Source of the DNA: Ochrobactrum teleogrylli
GTDB taxonomy: Bacteria > Pseudomonadota > Alphaproteobacteria > Rhizobiales > Rhizobiaceae
Assembly: GCF_006376685.1 (NCBI RefSeq)
Contig: NZ_VEWL01000002.1
Span: forward strand, 1-64,000
DNA: 64,000 nucleotides
Direction of reading: 5' to 3'
In this document: positions 51,172 through 59,554 of the stretch, in pieces
How positions within the stretch are numbered: position 1 is the first letter of the stretch
Layout: each line of letters opens with the position of its first letter
Notes under the pieces: model-generated
What the model saw: only the letters and a program-made list of their open reading frames with translations
What the model was told of the DNA's origin: nothing
The model's database searches: none
Position numbers and translations under genes: made by a program

Positions 51172-51214
51172 GACAAAATATAGGCCGCTCGCGGAGAAAA
51201 ACCAGCAAGCGGCC
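51172..51214 (-). terminator. terminator of cysE
   Basis: GGCCGCT/AGCGGCC, a perfect 7-bp stem with an 18-base loop, followed by TATATTTTG on the minus strand, about 30 bases after the cysE stop. Confidence 0.6.
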
Positions 51215-51243
51215 CGGATTCTGTGCATTCGGCGTTTGCGCGA

Positions 51244-52083
51244 TTAAATGCCGTCACCCAGCACGCCGTCGCCCAGCAACTGGTCCATGACGCGGGACGG
51301 TTCAGCGCAGCCCGTATCACCGATGATCTTGGCAGGAACACCGGCAACCGTGACATTATTCGGCACAGGCTTGACGACGACAGAACCCGCCGCGACCTTC
51401 GAGCAATGCCCCACTTCGATATTGCCGAGAATCTTCGCGCCCGCTCCGATCAACACGCCATGGCGAATCTTGGGATGACGATCACCGCTCGACTTGCCGG
51501 TGCCGCCGAGCGTGACGCCATGCAGGATCGAAACATTGTCTTCGATCACCGCGGTCTCGCCGACGACCAGCCCGGTCGCGTGATCGAGGAAAAGCCCGCT
51601 GCCCAATTGCGCTGCCGGGTGAATGTCGGTCTGGAAGATCGAAGACGATCGGCTCTGGAGATAAAAGGCAAAATCCCGGCGGCCCTGATGATAGAGCCAA
51701 TGCGCCAGACGGTGGGTCTGGATCGCATGAAAGCCTTTCAGGTAGAGGATCGGGTCCATGAAACGGCTATAGGCCGGGTCACGGTCGTAAACGGCCTGAA
51801 TATCCACCCGAACAGTCTGCGACCATTCCGGATTGGCGTCCAGCATCACATCGAATGTCTGGCGCAGAATATCGGCGCTCAAATCGGCATGACCGAGGCG
51901 TTCCGCGATGCGGTGCATGACCGCATCTTCAAGGCTCGGCTGATTAAGGATAGTCGCGTAAAGAAAGGCTCCAAGCACGGGATCGGACTTGGCGGCTTCC
52001 TCCGCTTCAGCGCGGACCGAGTGCCAGATTGGATCAACTTGCCCAAGGCTGGCATTCACTTTAGCAGTTGAGCGAACAGACAT
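51244..52083 (-). CDS. cysE: serine O-acetyltransferase
   Basis: First step of cysteine synthesis: serine + acetyl-CoA to O-acetylserine. From the ATG at 52083 (MSVRSTAKVNAS, ribosome site GGAG, 7 bases) it has 279 residues. The N-terminal helical domain (DPIWHSVRAEAEEAAKSDP) is followed by the left-handed beta-helix with GLFLDHATGLVVGETAVIED and HGVTLGGTGKSSGDRHPKI, containing the active-site His. The C-terminal tail is where cysteine feedback acts in the family. Two TTGACAC direct repeats lie upstream. Confidence 0.96.
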   Translation of the reverse strand: MSVRSTAKVNASLGQVDPIWHSVRAEAEEAAKSDPVLGAFLYATILNQPSLEDAVMHRIAERLGHADLSADILRQTFDVMLDANPEWSQTVRVDIQAVYDRDPAYSRFMDPILYLKGFHAIQTHRLAHWLYHQGRRDFAFYLQSRSSSIFQTDIHPAAQLGSGLFLDHATGLVVGETAVIEDNVSILHGVTLGGTGKSSGDRHPKIRHGVLIGAGAKILGNIEVGHCSKVAAGSVVVKPVPNNVTVAGVPAKIIGDTGCAEPSRVMDQLLGDGVLGDGI

Positions 52084-52193
52084 AGATATACTCCGGTTTT
52101 GCACCGCGCAGGCCAGACGAAAGCCGAATTTTCCGGCATGGCTCCGCGCCGCAATACGAGTTCGGCGCGCAGCATAACTGAAAATGCTTTGCC

Positions 52194-52215
52194 TTGACAC
52201 CGCAGAAATTGACAC
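52194..52215 (+). promoter_or_regulatory. direct repeat TTGACAC upstream of cysE
   Basis: Two identical TTGACAC heptamers with an 8-base spacer (15-base period) lie about 110 bases upstream of cysE. Such a layout could be a binding site for a transcription factor acting on cysE. No regulator is known to me for this motif. Confidence 0.25.
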
Positions 52216-52232
52216 AGGCCTCAAAACGAAGA

Positions 52233-53003
52233 TCAGAGCGGATTTTCCGCGAGAAACTCCAGAACCGCCTTCTTGTAGACCTTGTCGCCGACAGCCAGCA
52301 TGTGGTCGCGCCCCGGAATATCGAGCGCCTGACCGTTCGGCAACAGATCCGCCAGTTCCTGCGGATTACCGGCAATGTCGTCGGTCGTGCCGACGGCAAC
52401 CAGCACCGGCTGCATGATGCGCGCAATGGCTTCCGCCGGAACCAGTTCTTTCGAGGTGATCACACAGGCGGCCAGCGCGATGCGGTCGCTCTTGGTCTGG
52501 TCGGCGAATTTGCGGAACATCTGCCCGCGCGGATGGGTGATCGTCGTCGGATCTTCGGCCAGAAGCGCCTCGCCGATCGGCTCCCAGTCGCCAGCGCCGG
52601 TGACCATGCCGATGCCCAATCCGCCAAAGATTGCGCTGTGAACCCGCTCGGGATGCTCGATAGCCAGAAAAGCGGTGATCCGCGCGCCCATCGAATAGCC
52701 CATCACATGCGCCTTTTCGATGCCCAGATGATCGAGCAGCGCTGCTGCATCGCCTGCCATCTTGGTCGGCGTATAATCATCCGCGTTGTGGCTTTTGGCC
52801 GAAAACCCATGTCCGCGATCGTCGATGGCGATAACGCGATAGCCTGCCTCGGTCAGAGTCCGGAACCAGCCGGGCGAAACCCAATTGACAAGGCTCGATG
52901 ACGCAAAGCCGTGGATCAGCAGGATCGGATCGCCTTCTCCATCCTGACGATATGCAAGACGCAAGCCGTCATGGTCGAAATATTCGATATCGAGGGCACT
53001 CAA
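52233..53003 (-). CDS. alpha/beta-fold hydrolase
   Basis: The 256 residues form a complete alpha/beta hydrolase: oxyanion region LLIHGFASS, nucleophile elbow GYSMG (Ser104), an acid candidate at Asp208-209 (GTTDDI) and the catalytic His234 (GRDHML). The reading starts with TTG, preceded by AAGGAA at 7 bases; no ATG fits. Substrate unknown. It is co-directional with cysE, 149 bases apart. Confidence 0.85.
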   Translation of the reverse strand: MSALDIEYFDHDGLRLAYRQDGEGDPILLIHGFASSSLVNWVSPGWFRTLTEAGYRVIAIDDRGHGFSAKSHNADDYTPTKMAGDAAALLDHLGIEKAHVMGYSMGARITAFLAIEHPERVHSAIFGGLGIGMVTGAGDWEPIGEALLAEDPTTITHPRGQMFRKFADQTKSDRIALAACVITSKELVPAEAIARIMQPVLVAVGTTDDIAGNPQELADLLPNGQALDIPGRDHMLAVGDKVYKKAVLEFLAENPL

Positions 53004-53049
53004 CTGTTTATTCCTTATGATTGTTCCGTCGGCAGTGTTCGGCGTGATT

Positions 53050-53529
53050 TCAGGATCGACACGCGCCGCATATCACGCGATGGACGGCTCTGTCGCCCTT
53101 CTTGATGCCCGTGCGCTTTACCGTACCGGCCAGAAGCTCCACCACAAAGGCTGCCGGAACCTCGGATGAAATGATATCTTCCGAATAGGGCACCGCATTT
53201 TCATGGATAGCCGTGACACGGCCCTTCTCGTCAAGGAAAACCATGTCGAGCGGCAGCGGGGTGTTCTGCATCCACATCATGACGCGGCGCATCTCACCGA
53301 AGATGAAGATCATCGCGCGGTCCTTGGGAAAATCGGTGCGCCACATCAGCCCGCGCACACGCGCATCGTCAGAATCCGCCACTTCCAGTGCGAAGGGGAG
53401 TTTATTGCCCTTGGCCGTAATGAAGGTCAGCGGCGCGGCATCCACCGGCAGCCGCATCGGCTGCTTTTCCTGTGCCTGCGCGCCAAAAGCTGCAAATAAA
53501 AATGCGATAACAAAAAATAATCGAGCCAT
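53050..53529 (-). CDS. DUF192-family exported protein
   Basis: The 159 residues begin with a signal peptide (MARLFFVIAFLFAAFGAQA) and continue into a DUF192 domain, with EVADSDDARVRGLMWRTDFP, MWMQNTPLPLDMVFLDEKG and FVVELLAGTVKRTGIKKGD being typical. Function unknown. A TTG start 15 bases upstream is possible but not needed for the signal. It precedes the hydrolase gene on the same strand by 46 bases, so they are likely co-transcribed. Confidence 0.85.
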   Translation of the reverse strand: MARLFFVIAFLFAAFGAQAQEKQPMRLPVDAAPLTFITAKGNKLPFALEVADSDDARVRGLMWRTDFPKDRAMIFIFGEMRRVMMWMQNTPLPLDMVFLDEKGRVTAIHENAVPYSEDIISSEVPAAFVVELLAGTVKRTGIKKGDRAVHRVICGACRS

Positions 53530-53731
53530 TCCCAACCACGCCAAAAACCTGCAATTCGGGCGGGGAGATTATCAACGCGGCATAATGGGGACAAGAGACG
53601 AAGACCCGCCCCTCACCGCCTTTTGACCGAGAACGTCAAGGGCAGTTCACAGGGCGATGTGGATTGTCTCCACACATAGCCGCTCCCAAAGGATTTTCAC
53701 TGTGGGATGACATGCTCGGTTTGATGAGAAA

Positions 53732-54313
53732 TCAGTGCGAAACCGGGATAGCCGTGCCGATATCCGGGTGAATTTCAGCAGCCATCAGGCCCTTGTCGCC
53801 CGTGCCGAAGCGAATAAGCACAACCTGACCGGGACGCAGTTCCATCATGCCGAAACGGCGCAGCGTTTCCATATGGATGAAAATATCCTCGGTGCCCTCA
53901 CCGCGGGTGAGAAAGCCGAAGCCCTTGGTACGGTTGAACCACTTGACGATGACACGCTCAAGGCCGCTCGACGGGGTAACCGTCACATGGGTGCGCTGCG
54001 GCGGCATCTGCGCCGGATGAACCGCTGTGGATGTGTCCATCGAGAGAACACGGAAACATTGCAGGCCGCGATCGCCATTGCGAACTTCGCAGACGATACG
54101 TGCGCCTTCCAGCGCCGTCTGGAAGCCATCGCGACGAAGCGACGTCACATGAAGCAGGATATCGTTCAGGCCCGGCTGATCCGGCACAATGAAACCGTAG
54201 CCCTTGGCCACGTCGAACCATTTGATATGGCCCGATATTTCAATGATATCGCCCAGCTCTTCCGAGGCGTGCTGGCTGTGAAACTGGTCATTCGACACAG
54301 ACTTGTCCGCCAT
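53732..54313 (-). CDS. protein with two cold-shock domains
   Basis: Nucleic-acid-binding protein of 193 residues with two cold-shock domains. The first (about residues 27-85) has GHIKWFDVAKGYGFIVPD and NDILLHVTSL; the second (about 120-185) has VIVKWFNRTKGFGFLTRGEG and EDIFIHMETL. These keep the RNP1/RNP2 aromatic residues. A linker of about 35 residues with QMPPQRTHVTV joins them. Such double-domain proteins are common in Rhizobiales; the target is unknown. It lies behind a 365-base upstream region. Confidence 0.92.
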   Translation of the reverse strand: MADKSVSNDQFHSQHASEELGDIIEISGHIKWFDVAKGYGFIVPDQPGLNDILLHVTSLRRDGFQTALEGARIVCEVRNGDRGLQCFRVLSMDTSTAVHPAQMPPQRTHVTVTPSSGLERVIVKWFNRTKGFGFLTRGEGTEDIFIHMETLRRFGMMELRPGQVVLIRFGTGDKGLMAAEIHPDIGTAIPVSH

Positions 54314-54678
54314 GCGTTCGCCCCTCCTCTATTCTTCCGTTGCGATTCAAAGCTGATTCTTGTCCAAAGAATAACACTTCCTTAACCGGAGGCGGCAAGC
54401 CTAAACTTTTGTTCTCCCCCACGATCATCACAGACTTTGTGCTTCCATGGTTACCGCACCTGCCGCAAAGCCCCGAAACCGGCTTCATTTCGGGACATAT
54501 GGCAACGACGCCCGAGGGCAATTCCCCAATTGATGTTTTTTGCCGACATTGCGCGTGACTGCACCTTACCAGAAATCAAAACCCAAAGAGGAAAGTGGAA
54601 AAGCGCCTGCTATTTGCTATATCCCTTCGCGAGCCCCAAACGCTTCGCCACATGCTGGAAATGCTTCAGGAGAATAAA
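54314..54678. other. divergent region between cold-shock gene and gloA
   Basis: 365 bases without a convincing gene. It must carry the promoters of both neighbours. An open frame from a GTG at 54595 into gloA exists, but its ribosome site would be only 1 base from the start, and the extension has no family similarity. I see no strong promoter consensus. Confidence 0.4.
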
Positions 54679-55119
54679 ATGCGCTATTTGCACACGATGG
54701 TTCGAATCCGCGACATCGACGAATCACTCGATTTCTACGTGAATAAATTCGGCCTTGAAGAAACCCGTCGCATCGAAAACGAAAAAGGGCGCTACACGCT
54801 GATCTTTCTTGCCGCTCCGGGCGATGCTGAACGCGCCAACGCAGAGCGCGCACCGACCATCGAACTGACCTATAACTGGGATCAGGAAACCTATACGGGC
54901 GGGCGCAATTTCGGTCATCTCGCCTATGAAGTGGACGATATATACGCCACCTGTCAGAAGCTACAGGATGCCGGAATCACCATCAACCGCCCACCGCGCG
55001 ATGGCCACATGGCTTTCATCAAGTCGCCAGACGGCATATCCATCGAACTGATCCAGAAGGGCGAACGCCTCGCACCGCAGGAGCCATGGGCTTCCGCCGA
55101 GAATGTCGGCAGCTGGTAA
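54679..55119 (+). CDS. gloA: lactoylglutathione lyase (glyoxalase I)
   Basis: Converts the methylglyoxal-glutathione adduct to S-lactoylglutathione. From the ATG at 54679 (ribosome site AGGAG, 6 bases) it has 146 residues: MRYLHTMVRIRDIDESLDFY with metal ligand His5, NFGHLAYEVDDIY with the second His, and FIKSPDGISIELIQKG with the last Glu. Residues are as in nickel-type bacterial GloA. Downstream are a 44-bp palindromic repeat and a strong terminator. Confidence 0.93.
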   Translation: MRYLHTMVRIRDIDESLDFYVNKFGLEETRRIENEKGRYTLIFLAAPGDAERANAERAPTIELTYNWDQETYTGGRNFGHLAYEVDDIYATCQKLQDAGITINRPPRDGHMAFIKSPDGISIELIQKGERLAPQEPWASAENVGSW

Positions 55120-55134
55120 GAATTCTGCTTACAC

Positions 55135-55178
55135 GCATTATCCTGCACGAAACCGCCTCGCAGTTTCGCTGGAAATGC
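55135..55178. repeat. 44-bp palindromic repeat, copy C
   Basis: Same element as copies A and B with a few base changes (CCTGCACGAAA in place of CCGACGCGAAA). It lies 15 bases after the gloA stop and directly before the shared terminator. Confidence 0.8.
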
Positions 55179-55184
55179 TTAAAC

Positions 55185-55216
55185 GAAAAAAGCCCGGTCT
55201 CGCGACCGGGCTTTTT
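55185..55216. terminator. bidirectional terminator between gloA and the Tim44-like gene
   Basis: GCCCGGTC/GACCGGGC, a perfect 8-bp stem with a 4-base loop, flanked by AAAAAA and TTTTT, so it works on both strands. Confidence 0.88.
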
Positions 55217-55230
55217 CTTGATTAAAATGC

Positions 55231-56289
55231 TTATTCCGTTCCCTGAATGGCTGCGAGCAGCCAGTCGCCGCCATCGACGCGGGTAAAGGTCCAGATTTCG
55301 GTGCTTTCGACCGGCTCGTTCGGGTTGCCTTCGACAACCGCGCCCGTGTTGCGGTCAAGCATGAGGTCGATTGCGGAGTAGCGGATCGCCACGGTGGCAT
55401 ATTCGATATTGCCTTCACGCCAGGCTTCCGAAACATCGCCCTGAAGCAGCTTCACGTCCTTCACTTCGTTGCGCATACCGCTGGAAGCAATTTCACCCAG
55501 TTCTTCCGCCAGATAGGACATGGCTTCCGGCGTGGTCAGCTTGCGGAGCGCTGCGTAATCCTCGCGGCCATATGCACTCTGGATTTCCGAAAGCATCTGC
55601 TCGAAACGATCAAGCTCTTCCTGTCCGACATCCATCGGTTCATCTTCAACAGCCTGAGCCACCGGCTCTTCAGCCTGCTTGGCGCCCGCGCCGAATGGAT
55701 TGACCGAAGGCGTGCGACCGCCGAAGTTGCCAGCCTGCTGTGGCGCGGCGCTCTTGGCTGCGCCGAAAGGCTGCGCTGAACCAAAAGGCTGAGCGTTGGC
55801 ATTGCCAGCGCCTGCCGTTGCGGTCGCGCCCTGACGACGATTGGCAAACATGCGCATGACGAACATTGCGATCAGCGCAATCACGCCCACCTGCAACAGA
55901 AGACCGAACATGCCAGCGAGACCACCGAGGCCGTTACCGAGCATCATACCGATCAGACCGCCAACGAGCAGGCCGCCCAACATGGAGCGACCGAAATTGC
56001 CAAACATGCCACCCGCACGTGCCGGAGCCGCATTCTGCGCGCCAGCGGCGGCAGGACGGGTCGTCTGCGTTGCGCCGGTATTCGGCGTCATTGAACGTTC
56101 AATTGGTGCTGCATTATTCGGTGCGGTGCGCGTCGGCGCAGGCGCCTGATAGGTACGCGCCCCACGGCTGCCAAAACCGCCTCCGCCTGCACGGCGAGCC
56201 TCGGCGAAATCGACAGCGGCGAATGAGGCGATCAGGCCCAGAACCATCGCGGCGGTCAGTTTTGTCAGGCGGTTTCCGAAACCCGGCAT
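55231..56289 (-). CDS. Tim44-like domain exported/membrane protein
   Basis: The 352 residues start with a signal or anchor segment (LTAAMVLGLIASFAAVDFAEA), then a Gly/Pro/Ala-rich low-complexity stretch, a glycine-rich membrane segment (about residues 100-145, LLVGGLIGMMLGNGLGGLAG ... VGVIALIAMFVMRMF), another low-complexity linker, and a Tim44-like domain (about 225-350) with FEQMLSEIQSAYGREDYAAL and EIWTFTRVDGGDWLLAAIQ. Related bacterial proteins are thought to be tied to membrane protein handling, but the function is not settled. The ribosome site is GGGAG, 6 bases. Confidence 0.85.
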   Translation of the reverse strand: MPGFGNRLTKLTAAMVLGLIASFAAVDFAEARRAGGGGFGSRGARTYQAPAPTRTAPNNAAPIERSMTPNTGATQTTRPAAAGAQNAAPARAGGMFGNFGRSMLGGLLVGGLIGMMLGNGLGGLAGMFGLLLQVGVIALIAMFVMRMFANRRQGATATAGAGNANAQPFGSAQPFGAAKSAAPQQAGNFGGRTPSVNPFGAGAKQAEEPVAQAVEDEPMDVGQEELDRFEQMLSEIQSAYGREDYAALRKLTTPEAMSYLAEELGEIASSGMRNEVKDVKLLQGDVSEAWREGNIEYATVAIRYSAIDLMLDRNTGAVVEGNPNEPVESTEIWTFTRVDGGDWLLAAIQGTE

Positions 56290-56404
56290 TGTTTACTCCC
56301 ATTTAGAGACATGACTGAATGTTTAAATCATTGCACATATGGGAATTGCCCCCCGTTCTTCACAAGGGCGTGAACTCAAAAAAATCGAGAAATTTCAAAT
56401 GCGG

Positions 56405-58189
56405 TCAAAGCGGCTTTGCCGCATCCAGAATCTGGATTTGCGGCGAGACCGAACCGTTCCAATGGTTGAGCGACAGGTTGCCGACCACATGAACGCTCTG
56501 CCCGATATTGTTGAACAGAAAGCGCCCGAGATCGCCTTCCGCCACACGAAACGCAATGGCATTGACCCGCTTGCCATCGGCGCCGCGTAAGACGACGCGC
56601 ACATGGTCGCGACCGACACCACGCACATCGGCCAGCACATGATGCGGTAGGGCCAAAGTTGGCTGCGGATGGGCGGAACCGTAAGGTCCGGCCTTCTGCA
56701 AGGCTTCATAAAGCGAAACAGTCGCGCCGGAAGCGGCAAGCGCGCCATCGATGGAAAGGCTCTGATTTTCACGGAGACGCGCAACGATATGGGCGGATTC
56801 GTCTTCCAGATAGGCACGAAGCGCGCCAAGCTTGGCCCGTTCAATGGTGATGCCGGCCGCCATGGCGTGGCCACCGCCCTTGACAAGCAGCCCGCGCTCC
56901 ATCGCGCCGCGCACCAGTCTGCCAAGGTCCAGACCGCTGATCGAGCGCCCCGAACCGGAGCCGACGCCATTGGCATTGAAAGCGATAGCGAAGGCAGGTC
57001 GCCGTGCCTTTTCCTTCAATCGCGATGCCAGCAGGCCAACGATGCCCGGGTGCCAGCGTTCACTGGCCGTCACGATCACCGAAGCGCCTGCACCGCCGGA
57101 AATCTCAAGCGATGCTTCCGCTTCGGCTTCCAGAAGCATTTCCGCTTCCATCGCCTGACGTTCCTGATTGAGCCGGTCGAGTTCGATGGCGATGCGATCT
57201 GCCATCGATGGATCGTCGAGCGTCAACAGCCTTGCGCCCAGTCCGGCATCGCCAATGCGACCGCCCGCATTGATGCGCGGACCGATGAGATAGCCAAGAT
57301 GGAAGACATTGATCGGCTCGCCGATCCGGGACACCCGCGCAAGCGCCGCCAATCCGGCATTGCTCTGCGCTCGCGCAACCAGCAAACCTTTGACGACGAA
57401 GGCGCGATTGACGCCTTGCAGCGGCACCACATCGCAGATCGTTGCCAGCGCGACGAGATCAAGCAGCGACAACAGATCAGGTGCAGCACCTTTGCCGCGC
57501 TCGCGCAATATCTTGGTGACCTGTACCAGCGTCAGGAACACAACGCCCGCAGCGCAAAGATGGCCCTGTTGCGAAATATCGTCTTCGCGGTTCGGGTTGA
57601 CGATGGCCACCGCATCTTCCGGCAGATCGCCGCCCACCTGATGGTGATCGAGCACGACCACATCCGCCCCAGCCTGTTTGGCTGCACTGATTGAGGGCGC
57701 GCTGTTCGTGCCGCAGTCCACGGTGACGATCAGGCTCGCGCCTTTGGAAACCAACTCGCGCATGGCATCGGGATTTGGGCCGTAACCCTCGAAAATCCGG
57801 TCAGGAATATAGATCGAATGCTGGATGCCGTAATGCTTCAGAAAACGCGCCATCAGCGCCGATGAACAGGCACCATCCACGTCATAGTCGCCGAAGATCG
57901 CAACGGTCTCGCGGCGCTCGATGGCATCGGCAATGCGGCCTGCCGCGCTCTCCATATCGGTCAACGTGGCCGGGTCGGGCATGAGATTGCGCAGTGTGGG
58001 ATCAACGAATTCCGGCGCGCCTTCCACCGTTACGCCCCGCCCCGCCAGAACCCGCGCCACCAGATCGGAAATGCCGTGATGCTGGGCAATGGCAAGCGCG
58101 GTGTTGGATTCGCGCAAGCCCAGTCGATCCACCCATTTCTGGCCGGTTGCAGATTGTTTTATTCCAAGGAAAAGGCGCTCTGTCGTCAT
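56405..58189 (-). CDS. recJ: single-stranded-DNA-specific exonuclease RecJ
   Basis: 5'-3' exonuclease for recombination and mismatch repair. The 594 residues have the DHH domain (FGDYDVDGACSSALMARF; DHH motif in VVVLDHHQVGG), the DHHA1 domain (GGGHAMAAGITIER) and the C-terminal OB-fold. Metal-binding aspartates and histidines are intact. It lies downstream of ddl by 68 bases and is probably in the same transcript. Confidence 0.95.
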   Translation of the reverse strand: MTTERLFLGIKQSATGQKWVDRLGLRESNTALAIAQHHGISDLVARVLAGRGVTVEGAPEFVDPTLRNLMPDPATLTDMESAAGRIADAIERRETVAIFGDYDVDGACSSALMARFLKHYGIQHSIYIPDRIFEGYGPNPDAMRELVSKGASLIVTVDCGTNSAPSISAAKQAGADVVVLDHHQVGGDLPEDAVAIVNPNREDDISQQGHLCAAGVVFLTLVQVTKILRERGKGAAPDLLSLLDLVALATICDVVPLQGVNRAFVVKGLLVARAQSNAGLAALARVSRIGEPINVFHLGYLIGPRINAGGRIGDAGLGARLLTLDDPSMADRIAIELDRLNQERQAMEAEMLLEAEAEASLEISGGAGASVIVTASERWHPGIVGLLASRLKEKARRPAFAIAFNANGVGSGSGRSISGLDLGRLVRGAMERGLLVKGGGHAMAAGITIERAKLGALRAYLEDESAHIVARLRENQSLSIDGALAASGATVSLYEALQKAGPYGSAHPQPTLALPHHVLADVRGVGRDHVRVVLRGADGKRVNAIAFRVAEGDLGRFLFNNIGQSVHVVGNLSLNHWNGSVSPQIQILDAAKPL

Positions 58190-58257
58190 AAACTCTTAAA
58201 GACACAAAAGGCGGCATCTTTGCAATGCCGCCCGCAATTTATCAGCCGTGCCTAACC

Positions 58258-59334
58258 TTAATTGTCGCGCGCTGCACGGGCCAGACCATGCGCCACGAGC
58301 CGGTCAATGACCTCGGGATAGCTGACGCCACTCACCGCCATGACTTTCGAATACATGCTGATATTGGTGAAGCCCGGAATAGTGGTCAGCTCGTTGACGA
58401 GAAACTGCATATCCGGTGTGACGAAGAAATCGACACGCGCCATGCTGTCACAACCGAGCGCCCGAAACGCCCGCGCCGCGACCGCCTGAAGTTCGGTCTC
58501 GATATCCGCCGGCAACTCTGCCGGGACTTTCAGCGCCGCACCGTCTTCATCAATATATTTGGCATCATAGCTATAAAAACCGTGGCTTTCTGCCGGGACT
58601 ATCTCGCCCGTTCGCGACACGAACAGGCCGTGATTCTCGTCCTCCAGCACTGCGCATTCGATTTCGCGGCCTTGTATGAACTCTTCCGCCAGAAGCTTGG
58701 CGTCGTGCCTGAAACCTTCCGCCAGCGCCTTTTGATAATCGGCTTCTGTCTGAACCTTACTGACACCGACAGATGACCCCTGGCGCGCGGGCTTGATGAA
58801 GATCGGCAGGCCGAGTGCTTCGATCAGCACATCGAAGGATGGAACCGTGTCGCGCGTAACCGTCATGGCGCGCGCCACCGGGATGCCCGCTTCGGACAGC
58901 AGGCGCTTGGCAATATCCTTGTCGAGCGCATTGGCGGAACCACAGATACCGCAACCTGCCATCGGCACACGCGCCACTTCGGTTAGCCCCTGCACGCTGC
59001 CATCCTCGCCGTGAAGCCCATGCAAGACCGGGAAGACGATATCGATCCGCGCCAGTTCGTAAGGCAAACCACTTTCGGGCAGCGCAACAGCGCGTCCCTT
59101 GCCGCCCGGCAGCAATGACACTTCAGTACCGTGTTCGGGCCGTTCCAGCTTGCCGCCTGCAAAACTCGTCAACAGCCATTGGCCCTCATGGGTGACATAG
59201 ATTGGAATGGCTTCATATTTCGCGGGATCCAACGCGGTCATGACATTTGTTGCAGAAAGAACCGACACCTCGTGCTCGGCGGAACGCCCGCCAAAGAGTA
59301 CCGCGATCCGTAGCTTATTCGGCGTTTCGGTCAT
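58258..59334 (-). CDS. ddl: D-alanine--D-alanine ligase
   Basis: Makes D-Ala-D-Ala for peptidoglycan. The 358 residues form an ATP-grasp enzyme of the DdlA type: FGGRSAEHEVSVLSA at the N-terminus, HGLHGEDGSVQGL, LPIFIKPARQGSSVGVSKV, and MARVDFFVTPDMQFLVNE. The metal-binding pattern usually written N-E-x-N-T-x-P-G reads N-E-L-T-T-I-P-G here (residues 314-321), so the Asn that binds Mg in E. coli Ddl is Thr317, encoded by ACC. Asp302 and Glu315 are kept. I expect an active enzyme, but this residue deserves checking. Confidence 0.93.
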   Translation of the reverse strand: MTETPNKLRIAVLFGGRSAEHEVSVLSATNVMTALDPAKYEAIPIYVTHEGQWLLTSFAGGKLERPEHGTEVSLLPGGKGRAVALPESGLPYELARIDIVFPVLHGLHGEDGSVQGLTEVARVPMAGCGICGSANALDKDIAKRLLSEAGIPVARAMTVTRDTVPSFDVLIEALGLPIFIKPARQGSSVGVSKVQTEADYQKALAEGFRHDAKLLAEEFIQGREIECAVLEDENHGLFVSRTGEIVPAESHGFYSYDAKYIDEDGAALKVPAELPADIETELQAVAARAFRALGCDSMARVDFFVTPDMQFLVNELTTIPGFTNISMYSKVMAVSGVSYPEVIDRLVAHGLARAARDN

Positions 59335-59426
59335 GCCCGCTCCATTTCTTCGTCGATAGGTGATTGAACACAGTCGCGATCAAAATGACAAATCTTTGGC
59401 CAAAACATCTGCGCAAGGCTCCATAA

Positions 59427-59463
59427 ACAGAAATCCCGAAAAGCACGGGGCTTTTCGGGATTT
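59427..59463 (-). terminator. terminator of glpX
   Basis: AAATCCCGAAAAGC/GCTTTTCGGGATTT is a perfect 14-bp stem with a 5-base loop, followed by CTGTTTATGG on the minus strand. It lies about 90 bases after the glpX stop and about 95 bases before ddl. Confidence 0.75.
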
Positions 59464-59509
59464 GCCGGTTCGTCGTGAAGTTCGACGCGATTGGGTTCTT
59501 TATTTTATC

Positions 59510-59553
59510 GCATTATCCGACGCAAAACCGCTTCGCACTTTTGCTGGAAATGC
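59510..59553. repeat. 44-bp palindromic repeat, copy D
   Basis: One base separates it from the glpX stop. Compared with copies A and B, the inner arms are GCAAAA/TTTTGC in place of GCGAAA/TTTCGC: two changes that preserve base pairing. Confidence 0.85.
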
Positions 59554-59554
59554 T

